Origin: an uncultured Caryophanales bacterium
GTDB lineage: Bacteria; Bacillota_I; Bacilli_A; RFN20; CAG-826
Reading direction: 5' to 3'
DNA: 16,041 bases
NCBI GenBank assembly: GCA_937895315.1
Contig: CALAWM010000021.1
Coordinates: 1 to 16,041, forward strand
Under the pieces are notes generated by a model, which worked only from the letters and a program-made list of their open reading frames with translations, made no database searches and was not told the DNA's origin. The translations under genes and the position numbers were made by a program. This document shows, piece by piece, positions 8,246 through 15,507 of this stretch (position 1 is the stretch's first letter; each line of letters opens with the position of its first letter).

Positions 8246-8662
8246 TTAAAGACCAGATTTAATCTTTTCAACAACCGATGGTAAGTTGAGGTTCCCGTCT
8301 AAATGGGTAACCATTGCAATTTGTAAGCCATCGGTTTTTCCATAGCGCGGAATAATGTGAACATGGAAGTGGGCGACACTTTGCCCAGCGGGTGGGTAAT
8401 TATTAATTAATATATTAACGCCTAACGCTCCTAGTTTTTTCATTTGCACTTGACCAATGCGTTGCGCAACATCGAGCACTTTATGCATTGTATCTTTTGG
8501 CGTGCCAAGGAAGGTTTCGTGATGATCTTTAGGAATGACTAAGGTATGACCAGGCGCGGTCGGGGCGATATCTAAAAAGGCCATCACACTATCATCTTCA
8601 TACACAAGGGAAGCCGGAATTTTCCGTTCGACTATTTTACAGAATACACAATCGTTTGCCAT
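8246..8662 (-). CDS. hit: HIT-family nucleotide hydrolase/transferase (Hit)
   Basis: The 138-residue protein is a complete histidine-triad enzyme of the HINT type. HFHVHIIPR contains the catalytic triad H98-x-H100-x-H102. The N-terminal CVFCKI (C5, C8) is the usual zinc-binding pair, and LDIAPTAPGHTLVIPK (30-45) is the nucleotide-binding segment. These proteins hydrolyse adenosine phosphoramidates and related AMP/GMP conjugates in the cytoplasm. AAAGGAG at 8674-8680 lies 11 bases before the ATG, and an extended -10 box at 8700-8708 gives it its own promoter. Its stop codon directly abuts the stop of the convergent RecX-YhaM gene. In Bacillus subtilis hit is also close to prsA and yhaM, as here. 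Confidence 0.95.
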   Translation of the reverse strand: MANDCVFCKIVERKIPASLVYEDDSVMAFLDIAPTAPGHTLVIPKDHHETFLGTPKDTMHKVLDVAQRIGQVQMKKLGALGVNILINNYPPAGQSVAHFHVHIIPRYGKTDGLQIAMVTHLDGNLNLPSVVEKIKSGL

Positions 8663-8699
8663 AATAATATTTTCTCCTTTATGCCGTATCTATATATCT

Positions 8700-8708
8700 A
8701 TTATAGCA
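8700..8708 (-). promoter_or_regulatory. Extended -10 promoter for hit
   Basis: On the minus strand the bases read TGCTATAAT, an exact TGnTATAAT. The -35 region overlaps the T tract of the upstream terminator and has no strong consensus. A transcription start near 8693 would leave a leader of about 30 bases containing the AAAGGAG site. It separates hit from the lipoprotein operon upstream. Confidence 0.6.
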
Positions 8709-8720
8709 AAAGAAGGAAAC

Positions 8721-8750
8721 AAAAAACCGCAACACCGAAGTGCTGCGGTT
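8721..8750 (-). terminator. Strong intrinsic terminator of the lipoprotein operon
   Basis: On the minus strand AACCGCAGCAC pairs with GTGTTGCGGTT through 11 base pairs (one G-T wobble) around a TTCG tetraloop, followed directly by a T tract (positions 8726-8721). This is a textbook Rho-independent terminator, placed about 20 bases after the stop of the 8771-10327 gene. Confidence 0.93.
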
Positions 8751-8770
8751 ATTCACCTTAGGAGGTAGAT

Positions 8771-10327
8771 TTATTTTTTATCTTCCCCGAAGATTTCTGG
8801 GAATTTTTCCACGAAGAAGTTTTTGACATCTTCATCATGGAAGACGACTGTTAAGTCTTTCATATAGAAGTTTAAGGCGTTGGTTTTGGTTGCTTCAAGT
8901 TGACTTAAGTGATAGGTAACTTCATCAACGATAGCGGTAATTTCTTCCGCGGTTTTGAAGTTTTCATAACTATTACTATCGGCATCCTTTTCGGCGAGTT
9001 TAGCGGTGTTCACAGCTTCTTTAACTTTGACAATGTAAAAGGTGTCGTTTTCAAAGAAGAGGAAGTTACGGTTATTACCTTTTTCGTAGGTTTTTGGTAC
9101 GAGGTAATAGTCGCCACCAATGTTCCGCACGAAGGTGTTTGCTAAACGGGTTGCATCATCAGTCCATTTACCGGCATCAGCAAGGACGCCAAGGTCATCT
9201 TTAACGAAGTCAACACCATTGGCAGTACCAATGTTGAATAAGCGGGAACGGATGGCTTCTGGTAAGGTGCTAAGTCCACCATTTTTAATGCCCCAGTCAG
9301 AGGTGACAAATTTTTGTTTACGAACTTCAGTCTTTTCAATTTCTAAACCGACTTCTTTCGCATATTTGCCGCTGCCAGTGAAGCGTTCTTCAATGGTGGC
9401 ATCAGTTAATTCTGGGTTGGCGTTAATTTTGGCAAAGTCACTTAAGATATCACCATATAATGTGTGGTCTTTTGTGGAATCTTTAATGCCAGTTGCGGTA
9501 AGAAGCGCGGCTTCGTTACCAATGAAGTCATCTTCAACCCCACGCCAGGCATTCGCTAAGATATTTAAATCGGCATCGTTGGTCCCTAAGATGTTTTGAT
9601 CGATAAAGGCGTTAACGAGCGCGCTTGCGGCGGTTGGGTGTTTGGAGTTGTTGGCAATCGCAACATATTCAACTTCACGGGCGTAGTTACGGCCTAAAGT
9701 TGATTTTTGTTCATTTTGGACGTATTTTTCCACGAGTTTTTCGCGGTAAATAACATCAACATATTTTTCTTCAATATAGTGTTTATAGTAATCAAAGTGG
9801 ACTAATTTGAAGGTTGGGTCATCAAAGTTATCTTTAGTGACGGTTGGTAAGAAGATGCCTTCTTTATAGAAGCCAGTGGCTACAGCGTCAAGTGCGCCAA
9901 TGTCCACTGCTGCACCAGCAGCGTCAACAATGTAACTATTTTCCGCCCGGTAAACGCGTTCAACGACAAATTTCTTTTCATCGAAGACACTGCGGTAAGT
10001 ATAACTTCCGCTGGTGATTTCGCTGTAGAATTTTTCTTTGGCACGTTTGTCAACCGCAAGTCTGAATGGATCAGTTGCGGCTAATTCACTATAAGGAGTG
10101 AATTCTTTTTCGGCGATGGTAAGTAACACTTCGTCAAGGACGTATTGTTTAAAGTTTGCGGAATCGTGATAGTTTTTGTAAATGTTTTTTAAGGTATTGT
10201 TAACAATATCGCTTAATTCATCGACTAAAACGGTTTTTTCAATATCAACTGGTTGGGCACTGATTTTATCACAGCCGGTAAGTAGTAAAGCGGCAGCGGC
10301 TAAACTAACAAATAATTTCTTTTTCAT
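8771..10327 (-). CDS. Large lipoprotein, probable divergent PrsA/SurA-like foldase paralogue
   Basis: The 518-residue protein starts with a signal peptide and lipobox LLLTGC (Cys19), so it should be lipid-anchored outside the cytoplasmic membrane. I do not recognise a firm family. Three features recall the parvulin lipoprotein encoded just upstream: a helical N-terminal segment (about 30-75) like the PrsA/SurA N-domain, YAREVEYVAIANN (215-227) where a parvulin would have its first VRHLLVKV strand, and FYIVKVKEA (410-418) resembling the last parvulin strand. The C-terminal VVFHDEDVKNFFVEKF (484-499) resembles VKFHDAELQKALDTYL in the neighbour. The central parvulin motif (GDLG) is missing, so a chaperone role without isomerase activity is possible; this is inference. 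The start has AGGAGG at 10335-10340. The 18-base gap to the upstream gene indicates one operon, ended by the terminator at 8721-8750. Confidence 0.75.
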   Translation of the reverse strand: MKKKLFVSLAAAALLLTGCDKISAQPVDIEKTVLVDELSDIVNNTLKNIYKNYHDSANFKQYVLDEVLLTIAEKEFTPYSELAATDPFRLAVDKRAKEKFYSEITSGSYTYRSVFDEKKFVVERVYRAENSYIVDAAGAAVDIGALDAVATGFYKEGIFLPTVTKDNFDDPTFKLVHFDYYKHYIEEKYVDVIYREKLVEKYVQNEQKSTLGRNYAREVEYVAIANNSKHPTAASALVNAFIDQNILGTNDADLNILANAWRGVEDDFIGNEAALLTATGIKDSTKDHTLYGDILSDFAKINANPELTDATIEERFTGSGKYAKEVGLEIEKTEVRKQKFVTSDWGIKNGGLSTLPEAIRSRLFNIGTANGVDFVKDDLGVLADAGKWTDDATRLANTFVRNIGGDYYLVPKTYEKGNNRNFLFFENDTFYIVKVKEAVNTAKLAEKDADSNSYENFKTAEEITAIVDEVTYHLSQLEATKTNALNFYMKDLTVVFHDEDVKNFFVEKFPEIFGEDKK

Positions 10328-10345
10328 ATTTTTACCTCCTCCGCC

Positions 10346-10858
10346 TTATCTCGTGGACCAATCAAAGTCGGTACCATTGCGGAAATCCGCAATATATGAT
10401 TCTGGTACTAAACGTTCGGTCCGTGCAAGTTGTTGTTGATCTAAGTATTCAATCCATTCGCCCCATAATTGGTGAAGACTTGAGTCTTGGGTGAATAGTG
10501 AAGCATTGTATTGATTACTTAAATAAGTATCAAGCGCTTTTTGTAATTCAGCGTCATGGAATTTGACATTTAAGATATCGACTAATTTTTGGAAGATACG
10601 GTCATCGATGGTTGGATCGAAGGCTTTAACTTCATTTTTAATTTTGTCGACTCTTTCTTTGGTGCCAATCGCATCGAGTTGTAAGAAGTTGACAAAGGTG
10701 TCTAAATCTTTACCATCGGTGCCTTTTGGGAAAGCAGCAGTTCCCGGAGTTTCAATTGTGTAGTAGTCTTTTAAGGACACACCACCAACTGTTTCTTGGA
10801 TTGCTTCTTTCAATAACGATGAAGTGGATGCCTTCGTAACTTCCGGCTGCTCCAGCAC
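10346..10858 (-). CDS. C-terminal part of the frameshifted PrsA-like lipoprotein
   Basis: The genuine continuation begins around IQETVGGVSLKDYY (near 10803), so the upstream ATG at 10858 lies out of frame over the end of the parvulin domain and is an artefact. The remaining roughly 150 residues are helical and charged, ending in FDWSTR. No signal peptide or ribosome binding site supports separate expression. Confidence 0.55.
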   Translation of the reverse strand: MLEQPEVTKASTSSLLKEAIQETVGGVSLKDYYTIETPGTAAFPKGTDGKDLDTFVNFLQLDAIGTKERVDKIKNEVKAFDPTIDDRIFQKLVDILNVKFHDAELQKALDTYLSNQYNASLFTQDSSLHQLWGEWIEYLDQQQLARTERLVPESYIADFRNGTDFDWSTR

Positions 10859-12017
10859 GGACGACTAAGACGACATTACCTTTTTCATCGGTTAAGACGG
10901 TTTTGCCACCAAGTTCTGGAACACTTTGGAAACCTTTTAAGGCTGCAAAGGTTGCGTTTGGTGTACCAACTTCGTCAGCATCAGCGACATCATTTGGTGT
11001 AATAACGCTAATGTTGTGTTTGTTGAAGTACTTATTGAAAATGATGTTGCGGGGGAAGAAGAGGGTATTACCTTCATTAACTTCTTTACCGGCATCTGAT
11101 TTTTCGATTTCGCGAACTTCAGCGAGTTTTAAAGCCGCGCCATATGGAATTTCACCTAAGCCTAAGGTTGTAAGTGAAGTTGCTGCAGCGGCAGGGATTT
11201 TGAGTTTGGCTTTATCATCAACGGTTAAAGCGGCGTCTTGGTTATATAACGCGTCATACGCGTACACGCCTAACTTGAATTCATTAACATAGCCGGTGCT
11301 GTTGGACATAATGCCTAAGTCACCAAATTGGGCGGCACTGCCTTCGTCTTCTGAGAAGCGGTTGGCAAGTAAGCCAAATGTATCTTGTTGTTCAACAAGG
11401 GCGGTGATAACGCTACTTAATTTATTGGCGTCATCTTTAGAGATTTTACCCGTAACGAATTTACCGTGTTCGGCGCCGACTTTAACAAGTAAGTGACGGA
11501 CATGGTATGGAAGTTTATTATTTAAATAACCTTCATAGACCGGATTGCTGTTTTCATCTAAAACAAGATTGCCACTAGCATCTCTTTCACCTTCAATTAA
11601 TTCTTTCATTGCATTTTGGATCCATGCGCCTGATCCGCCATCAAAGAATTGGGTTTTGAGTTCTTTTTGCATTTCTTCGTAAGCGAACTTTTCTTCAAGT
11701 TCTTTTACGTTATCTTTTACTTCGTTAACACGTAATACGGCTTTATCATAGATTTCGGTTCGTTTTGCGCTTTGCTCATCTTTGGCGAAGAGAGCACGAA
11801 CCACAACTTGGTAGACGGCGTCGTAATAATCCTTTAATCCTGTGGGGGTTGTAAGATAATCATCAAACATACCACCTGCGGTTATTTTAACTGGGTTACC
11901 ATCGATTGTCACCGTCACAATATTGCCTTCTTTATCGGCCACTAAATCTTTGCTACAACCAACAAGGGCGAGCGCAGTAAGGGCAAAACCAGCAATAATG
12001 TGTCTTGGTTTTCTCAT
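10752..12017 (-). CDS. N-terminal part of the frameshifted PrsA-like lipoprotein
   Basis: Read as given, this frame makes 421 residues, of which about 405 are genuine: signal peptide, N-domain and the whole parvulin domain. The last 16 or so residues (from NPRNSWW) are out of frame. Since the isomerase domain is complete, this product might still be exported and partly active if the frameshift is real. Confidence 0.65.
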   Translation of the reverse strand: MRKPRHIIAGFALTALALVGCSKDLVADKEGNIVTVTIDGNPVKITAGGMFDDYLTTPTGLKDYYDAVYQVVVRALFAKDEQSAKRTEIYDKAVLRVNEVKDNVKELEEKFAYEEMQKELKTQFFDGGSGAWIQNAMKELIEGERDASGNLVLDENSNPVYEGYLNNKLPYHVRHLLVKVGAEHGKFVTGKISKDDANKLSSVITALVEQQDTFGLLANRFSEDEGSAAQFGDLGIMSNSTGYVNEFKLGVYAYDALYNQDAALTVDDKAKLKIPAAAATSLTTLGLGEIPYGAALKLAEVREIEKSDAGKEVNEGNTLFFPRNIIFNKYFNKHNISVITPNDVADADEVGTPNATFAALKGFQSVPELGGKTVLTDEKGNVVLVVRAGAAGSYEGIHFIVIERSNPRNSWWCVLKRLLHN

Positions 12018-12050
12018 ATAATGCTATACCTCCTAATAATATGCTTTTAT

Positions 12051-12079
12051 ATTCTATACTTAACTTACACCCAATTCAA
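12051..12079 (-). promoter_or_regulatory. Candidate promoter of the lipoprotein operon
   Basis: On the minus strand TTGAAT (12074-12079) and TAGAAT (12051-12056) are 17 bases apart. An overlapping reading, TTGTTG with TATAGA at an 18-base spacing, is also possible. The leader would be about 30 bases and include AGGAGGT at 12028-12034. Confidence 0.5.
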
Positions 12080-12118
12080 CAAAAATATGCAAAAATGCTC
12101 CTAATTTAGTGCTTTCCT

Positions 12119-12136
12119 TATTTTTATATAAAAATA
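12119..12136. repeat. Perfect 18-base AT palindrome between the prsA-like and suf operons
   Basis: TATTTTTATATAAAAATA equals its own reverse complement. It lies between the two divergent promoters and could be a regulator-binding site for either operon. It has no long T tract or GC-rich stem, so it is not a terminator. In AT-rich intergenic DNA it may also be chance. Confidence 0.4.
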
Positions 12137-12150
12137 GGTTAGTAAAACAG

Positions 12151-12185
12151 TTTATTTTTATTGCTTTTTAAGGTATTGTTATAGA
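12151..12185 (+). promoter_or_regulatory. Candidate promoter region of the suf operon
   Basis: Two weak sigma-A-like pairs with 17-base spacers overlap: TTTATT (12151-12156) with TATTGT (12174-12179), and TTTATT (12157-12162) with TATAGA (12180-12185). The second would give a leader of about 20 bases with GGAAAGAGAG as the ribosome binding site. No IscR-type operator is recognisable. Confidence 0.35.
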
Positions 12186-12212
12186 CGGAACTATGGAAAG
12201 AGAGTTTTTTAT

Positions 12213-13028
12213 ATGGTTATACTAGAAATTAAGAATTTACACGCTAAAGTCAACGATGTTGAAATATTGCGTGGTGTTAATCTCACTGTTAACAGTGGGG
12301 AAGTAGTCGCTTTACTTGGTCCGAATGGTCATGGTAAGTCAACTTTACTTTCAGTAATTATGGGTCATCCAAATTACACCGTCACCGCTGGTGAAATATA
12401 TTACAAAGGTGAAGATGTGTTAAGTATGAGCGTTGATGAAAGAGCCCGGGCAGGTCTTTTCTTAGCAATGCAAAACCCAAGTGAAGTACCAGGCGTTATT
12501 ATTAGTGACTTCATTCGTGCAGCAATCAACGCCAAACGCGAAAAACCAATTAAGCCAATTGAATTATTTAGAGTGCTTGATAAAGCAAGTAAAGAAATGC
12601 AAATGCCCCTTGATCTTGCTAATCGTAGTCTTAATGAAGGTTTTTCAGGTGGTGAAAAGAAACGTCATGAAATTATGCAAATGAAACTTTTAAACCCGGA
12701 ACTTGCAATGTTAGATGAAATTGACTCGGGATTAGACGTTGATGGCATTAAGATTGTTGCCAACCAAATTAATAAAGAAAAAAGTGATAAACGTTCATTT
12801 TTAGTTATTAGTCACTACGCTCGATTATATGATTTAATTAATCCGACAAGAGCAGTCGTCATGATTAATGGTCGGGTGGCCATTGAAGGTGGTATGGAAG
12901 TCATTAACCGGATTGATCAAGAAGGTTATGAATGGATTCAAATTGAACACAATATTAGCATTGAACGGGAAGACAGTCGCCCGGTTGTTTTAGAAGTCTG
13001 CGCTGTTAATGAAGGCACGAAAAAATGA
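12213..13028 (+). CDS. sufC: Fe-S cluster assembly ATPase SufC
   Basis: This 271-residue ABC ATPase has Walker A GPNGHGKST (36-44), the signature FSGGEKKR (144-151), Walker B with LAMLDEIDSGLD (164-175; Asp168-Glu169) and the switch His201 in VISHYARL. The SufC-type wording of the signature and Walker B region, plus the sufDSUB genes downstream, make the assignment firm. SufC powers conformational change of the SufBCD scaffold in the cytoplasm. It is about 15-20 residues longer than usual at the C-terminus. GGAAAGAGAG at 12195-12204 is a modest ribosome binding site eight bases before the ATG. The TGA stop overlaps the sufD start by four bases (ATGA), and confirms that TGA is a stop in this genome. 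Confidence 0.97.
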   Translation: MVILEIKNLHAKVNDVEILRGVNLTVNSGEVVALLGPNGHGKSTLLSVIMGHPNYTVTAGEIYYKGEDVLSMSVDERARAGLFLAMQNPSEVPGVIISDFIRAAINAKREKPIKPIELFRVLDKASKEMQMPLDLANRSLNEGFSGGEKKRHEIMQMKLLNPELAMLDEIDSGLDVDGIKIVANQINKEKSDKRSFLVISHYARLYDLINPTRAVVMINGRVAIEGGMEVINRIDQEGYEWIQIEHNISIEREDSRPVVLEVCAVNEGTKK

Positions 13029-13858
13029 GTAACTTTAACATCTTAAAAGTAAGTGAAAAACACATCAAAAAAGATGTTTTATTAATTGAAAATAATGATC
13101 TTTTTTACCATGTTTTTGATGAGAAAGATTTACCTTCTGATATTACTAATATTACACTAAAATCACAAAAAGACGTTGATTTTGTCATTGTTTTACGTAC
13201 AAAAAGCCCTTTAATTGTTTATAACATAGCCCCTTACACTCGCGGGAAAATCATCTTTGTTTGTGAAAATGAAGACGTGAAAACAAGTCGCGAAATTCAT
13301 CTTCAAGAAGGGGCGGAAATTGACCTTATTGTTCCTGATTTTAGTGCGGGAAATCGTGCTTTAAACATTGAAACAAAACTCCTGGGTAAAGGTGCTAAAG
13401 CAAACTGGCATTTATCAAGTTATTCACAAAATAATGATAAAAAAGTATTTAAGATTTCCTTTTCACATTTTGCCGATAAGTCCTTTGCAGATATGCATAA
13501 TTATGGGGTTGTTCTTGATCAATCGACTCTTATTTTTACCGGCGATTCAACAATATATGAGGCAGTTAAAGGCGCGGAAACGCATCAAACGGCTCGTATT
13601 ATTGTTTTCGATGAAGGAAGTACTGCCCAAGCGGATCCAATCTTGAACATTTATCATAATGATGTCATTGCCGCGAGCCACGCTGCAACAGTTGGCCGTG
13701 TTAATGCCGAACATTTATATTATTTAAATTCACGCGGTCTTACTGAATTAGAAGCCAAACAACTTATTACTAAAGGGTATTTATTACCAATTATTAATTA
13801 TATTGACGATGAAGAACTCAAGGAAAAGTTTATTGCGCAACTTGAAGGAGTTATCTAA
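13025..13858 (+). CDS. sufD: Fe-S cluster scaffold protein SufD (short form)
   Basis: At 277 residues this SufD is much shorter than the usual 420-440. It keeps the beta-helix core (about 45-225) and the C-terminal segment with the SufBD signature NDVIAASHAATVGRVN (212-227) and LNSRGLTELEAKQLITKGY (234-252). The long N-terminal helical domain is absent. His219 is the counterpart of the E. coli SufD His thought to bind iron at the SufB-SufD interface; the nearby Cys of E. coli SufD is Ala217 here, as I recall being common in Firmicutes. It pairs with SufB and SufC to form the scaffold. The start overlaps the sufC stop by four bases without a strong ribosome binding site, so translation is probably coupled. 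Confidence 0.93.
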   Translation: MSNFNILKVSEKHIKKDVLLIENNDLFYHVFDEKDLPSDITNITLKSQKDVDFVIVLRTKSPLIVYNIAPYTRGKIIFVCENEDVKTSREIHLQEGAEIDLIVPDFSAGNRALNIETKLLGKGAKANWHLSSYSQNNDKKVFKISFSHFADKSFADMHNYGVVLDQSTLIFTGDSTIYEAVKGAETHQTARIIVFDEGSTAQADPILNIYHNDVIAASHAATVGRVNAEHLYYLNSRGLTELEAKQLITKGYLLPIINYIDDEELKEKFIAQLEGVI

Positions 13859-15072
13859 TGTACGATGTTTATAAAATCCGTAAAGATTTTCCGGTTTTCC
13901 ACAACTCGAAAACGATTTATTTAGATAATGCCGCGACGACATATAAACCACAAAGTGTCATCGATAGTGTTACTAAGTATTTAAGTAAGGAAACCGCAAA
14001 TAGTGGACGTGGTGATTATCATGATGCTTATGTTGTTGACAAAAGAGTTGATGATACGCGTTTATTAGTGCAAAAATTTCTAAACGCCAAAGAAGAAGAT
14101 GAAATCATTTTCACGCATGGCACAACCATGTCTTTGAATCTAGTGGCGCAAAGTTATGGCAAAAAAGTATTGAAGCCAGGTGATGAAATTCTTTTATCGA
14201 TTGCAGAACATGCCTCTAACACTTTACCGTGGTTTGATGTTGCTAAAGTTACTGGCGCGAAAGTCGTATTCATGCCTCTTGATGATAAAGGTTTAATTAC
14301 CCCTGAAATTGTTAAAAAATATTTAACTCCACGCACCAAGATTGTGGCAGTTACCCATATTAGTAATGTGCTTGGATACATCAATGATATAAAATCAATT
14401 GCGAAAGTTGTTCATGAAAACGGAAGTATTATTGTTGTCGATGGTGCGCAAAGTGCTCCACATTTAAAGATTGATGTTCAAGATTTAGACATTGATTTTT
14501 TTGCTTTTAGCGGCCATAAGATGCTTGCCCCGACCGGCATAGGTGTACTTTATGGTAAAAAAGAACTCTTAGCAGTCATGGATCCATTTTTCAGTGGAGG
14601 TGGAATGAACGCTTCTTATACGACTGACGGAAAAGTTGATATCTTTAAAGCACCGCGGAAATTTGAAGCCGGGACCTTAAACATTGAAGCAATCTATGGC
14701 TTACATAGTGCAATTATTTACTTACAAAAGATAGGTCTTGAAAATATTGCTGCCCATGAACTAACCTTAAAAAAATATGCCCTTAATGAGTTGAGGAAAC
14801 TTGACCATATCATTATTTATAATGAAGATGCGCCAACCGGTATTATTACTTTTAATGTTCGTGGGGTCCATTCGCAAGATGCCGCCACTTACTTTAGTAG
14901 CAAAAATATTGCTCTAAGAAGTGGACAACATTGTGCCAAACTCCTAAAAAATCATCTCCATGAAATGGCGACAGTACGGGCAAGTATTTATCTATATACG
15001 ACAAAGGAAGACATTGATGCGTTCATTAATGCCGCTAAAACAGCGGAGGATTTTCTTGATGCATACTTTTAA
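13858..15072 (+). CDS. sufS: Cysteine desulfurase SufS
   Basis: The 404-residue protein is a group II class V aminotransferase-fold cysteine desulfurase. The PLP-binding lysine is Lys221 in FSGHKMLAPTGIGVLYG (218-234). The catalytic persulfide cysteine is Cys359 in RSGQHCAK, in the short loop typical of SufS. LDNAATTYKP (22-31) marks the N-terminus, and THGTTMSLN (86-94) and DGAQSAPH (195-202) line the cofactor site. It removes sulfur from cysteine, releasing alanine, and passes it to SufU. AAGGAG at 13845-13850 lies seven bases upstream, and the start overlaps the sufD stop by one base (TAATG). The 3' end overlaps sufU by 14 bases. Confidence 0.97.
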   Translation: MYDVYKIRKDFPVFHNSKTIYLDNAATTYKPQSVIDSVTKYLSKETANSGRGDYHDAYVVDKRVDDTRLLVQKFLNAKEEDEIIFTHGTTMSLNLVAQSYGKKVLKPGDEILLSIAEHASNTLPWFDVAKVTGAKVVFMPLDDKGLITPEIVKKYLTPRTKIVAVTHISNVLGYINDIKSIAKVVHENGSIIVVDGAQSAPHLKIDVQDLDIDFFAFSGHKMLAPTGIGVLYGKKELLAVMDPFFSGGGMNASYTTDGKVDIFKAPRKFEAGTLNIEAIYGLHSAIIYLQKIGLENIAAHELTLKKYALNELRKLDHIIIYNEDAPTGIITFNVRGVHSQDAATYFSSKNIALRSGQHCAKLLKNHLHEMATVRASIYLYTTKEDIDAFINAAKTAEDFLDAYF

Positions 15073-15505
15073 TCGTGACCTAATGCGTGCCACCATCTTG
15101 GCGCATTATGAAAACCCATATCATAAAGAAACCCCGCAAAACGCGGATGAATTTATGCAAATCCACCTTAATTCGACGGGTTGCATTGATGACATAACCC
15201 TATATTTAAATGTGACAAACGGCGTTGTTAAGGTCGGATATTTTGATGGATTTGGTTGTACCATATCAATTGCATCAACCTCAATACTACTCGAAATGAT
15301 TGAAGGAATGAACATTGAAAAAGTCCTTGATATTATTAATGAATACCACAAGATGCTTAATGCTGAAGAATATGATGCCGACATGCTTAATGAAGCGATT
15401 GTCTTTATGAATACAATGAAACAACCAAGTCGGATCCGTTGTGCCACGATTGGCTGGGACGGAGCAAAGGAACTAATCCTTAAATATAAAGAAGGAGGAA
15501 AATAG
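15059..15505 (+). CDS. sufU: Zinc-dependent sulfurtransferase SufU
   Basis: This 148-residue protein accepts the persulfide from SufS and relays sulfur to SufBCD. The zinc ligands known from Bacillus SufU are present at nearly the same positions: Cys42 and Asp44 (GCIDD), Cys67 (FGCTIS) and Cys128 (RIRCAT). The conserved start [14 protein letters not shown] (10-23) also fits. The ATG at 15059 is preferred over an upstream in-frame ATG at 14960, because GGAGGA at 15045-15050 is eight bases before it and family similarity begins there; the longer version would add 33 unrelated residues read across sufS. Confidence 0.96.
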   Translation: MHTFNRDLMRATILAHYENPYHKETPQNADEFMQIHLNSTGCIDDITLYLNVTNGVVKVGYFDGFGCTISIASTSILLEMIEGMNIEKVLDIINEYHKMLNAEEYDADMLNEAIVFMNTMKQPSRIRCATIGWDGAKELILKYKEGGK

Positions 15506-15507
15506 TT

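Larger units (their letters stand above)
10346..12017 (-). pseudogene. prsA: PrsA-like parvulin peptidyl-prolyl isomerase lipoprotein, interrupted by a one-base frameshift
   Basis: Two overlapping frames encode one lipoprotein of about 556 residues when a single base near 10801-10810 is removed. The signal peptide ends in LALVGC (Cys21). A SurA/PrsA-like N-domain covers about 41-120. The parvulin domain begins with YHVRHLLVKV (171-180), continues with ANRFSEDEGSAAQFGDLG (218-235) and GEIPYG (288-293), and appears to finish with SYEGIHFIVIE (393-403) after an insert of about 90 residues. A long C-terminal helical region follows in the shifted frame. PrsA proteins help exported proteins fold between membrane and wall. 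AGGAGGT at 12028-12034 precedes the start by ten bases; a promoter candidate lies at 12051-12079. This PrsA is much longer than the roughly 290 residues of Bacillus PrsA. The break may be real or a base-calling error. Confidence 0.8.

Noticed and set aside
8248..8266. Small AGATTTAATCT hairpin followed by TTTT after the RecX-YhaM stop
   Set aside because: The stem is four AT-rich pairs with a three-base loop, too weak to call a terminator, and it lies inside the hit coding region.
9120..9599. Plus-strand open frame of 159 codons inside the lipoprotein gene
   Set aside because: It is antisense to a well-supported coding region, has no ribosome binding site and no recognisable protein features.
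13018..13030. Mollicute genetic code with TGA as tryptophan
   Set aside because: The in-frame TGA ends sufC precisely at the sufD overlap, and tryptophans are encoded by TGG throughout.
14960..15058. A longer SufU with a start at 14960
   Set aside because: The extra 33 residues are read across the end of sufS in another frame and do not resemble SufU, while the ATG at 15059 has a good GGAGGA site.
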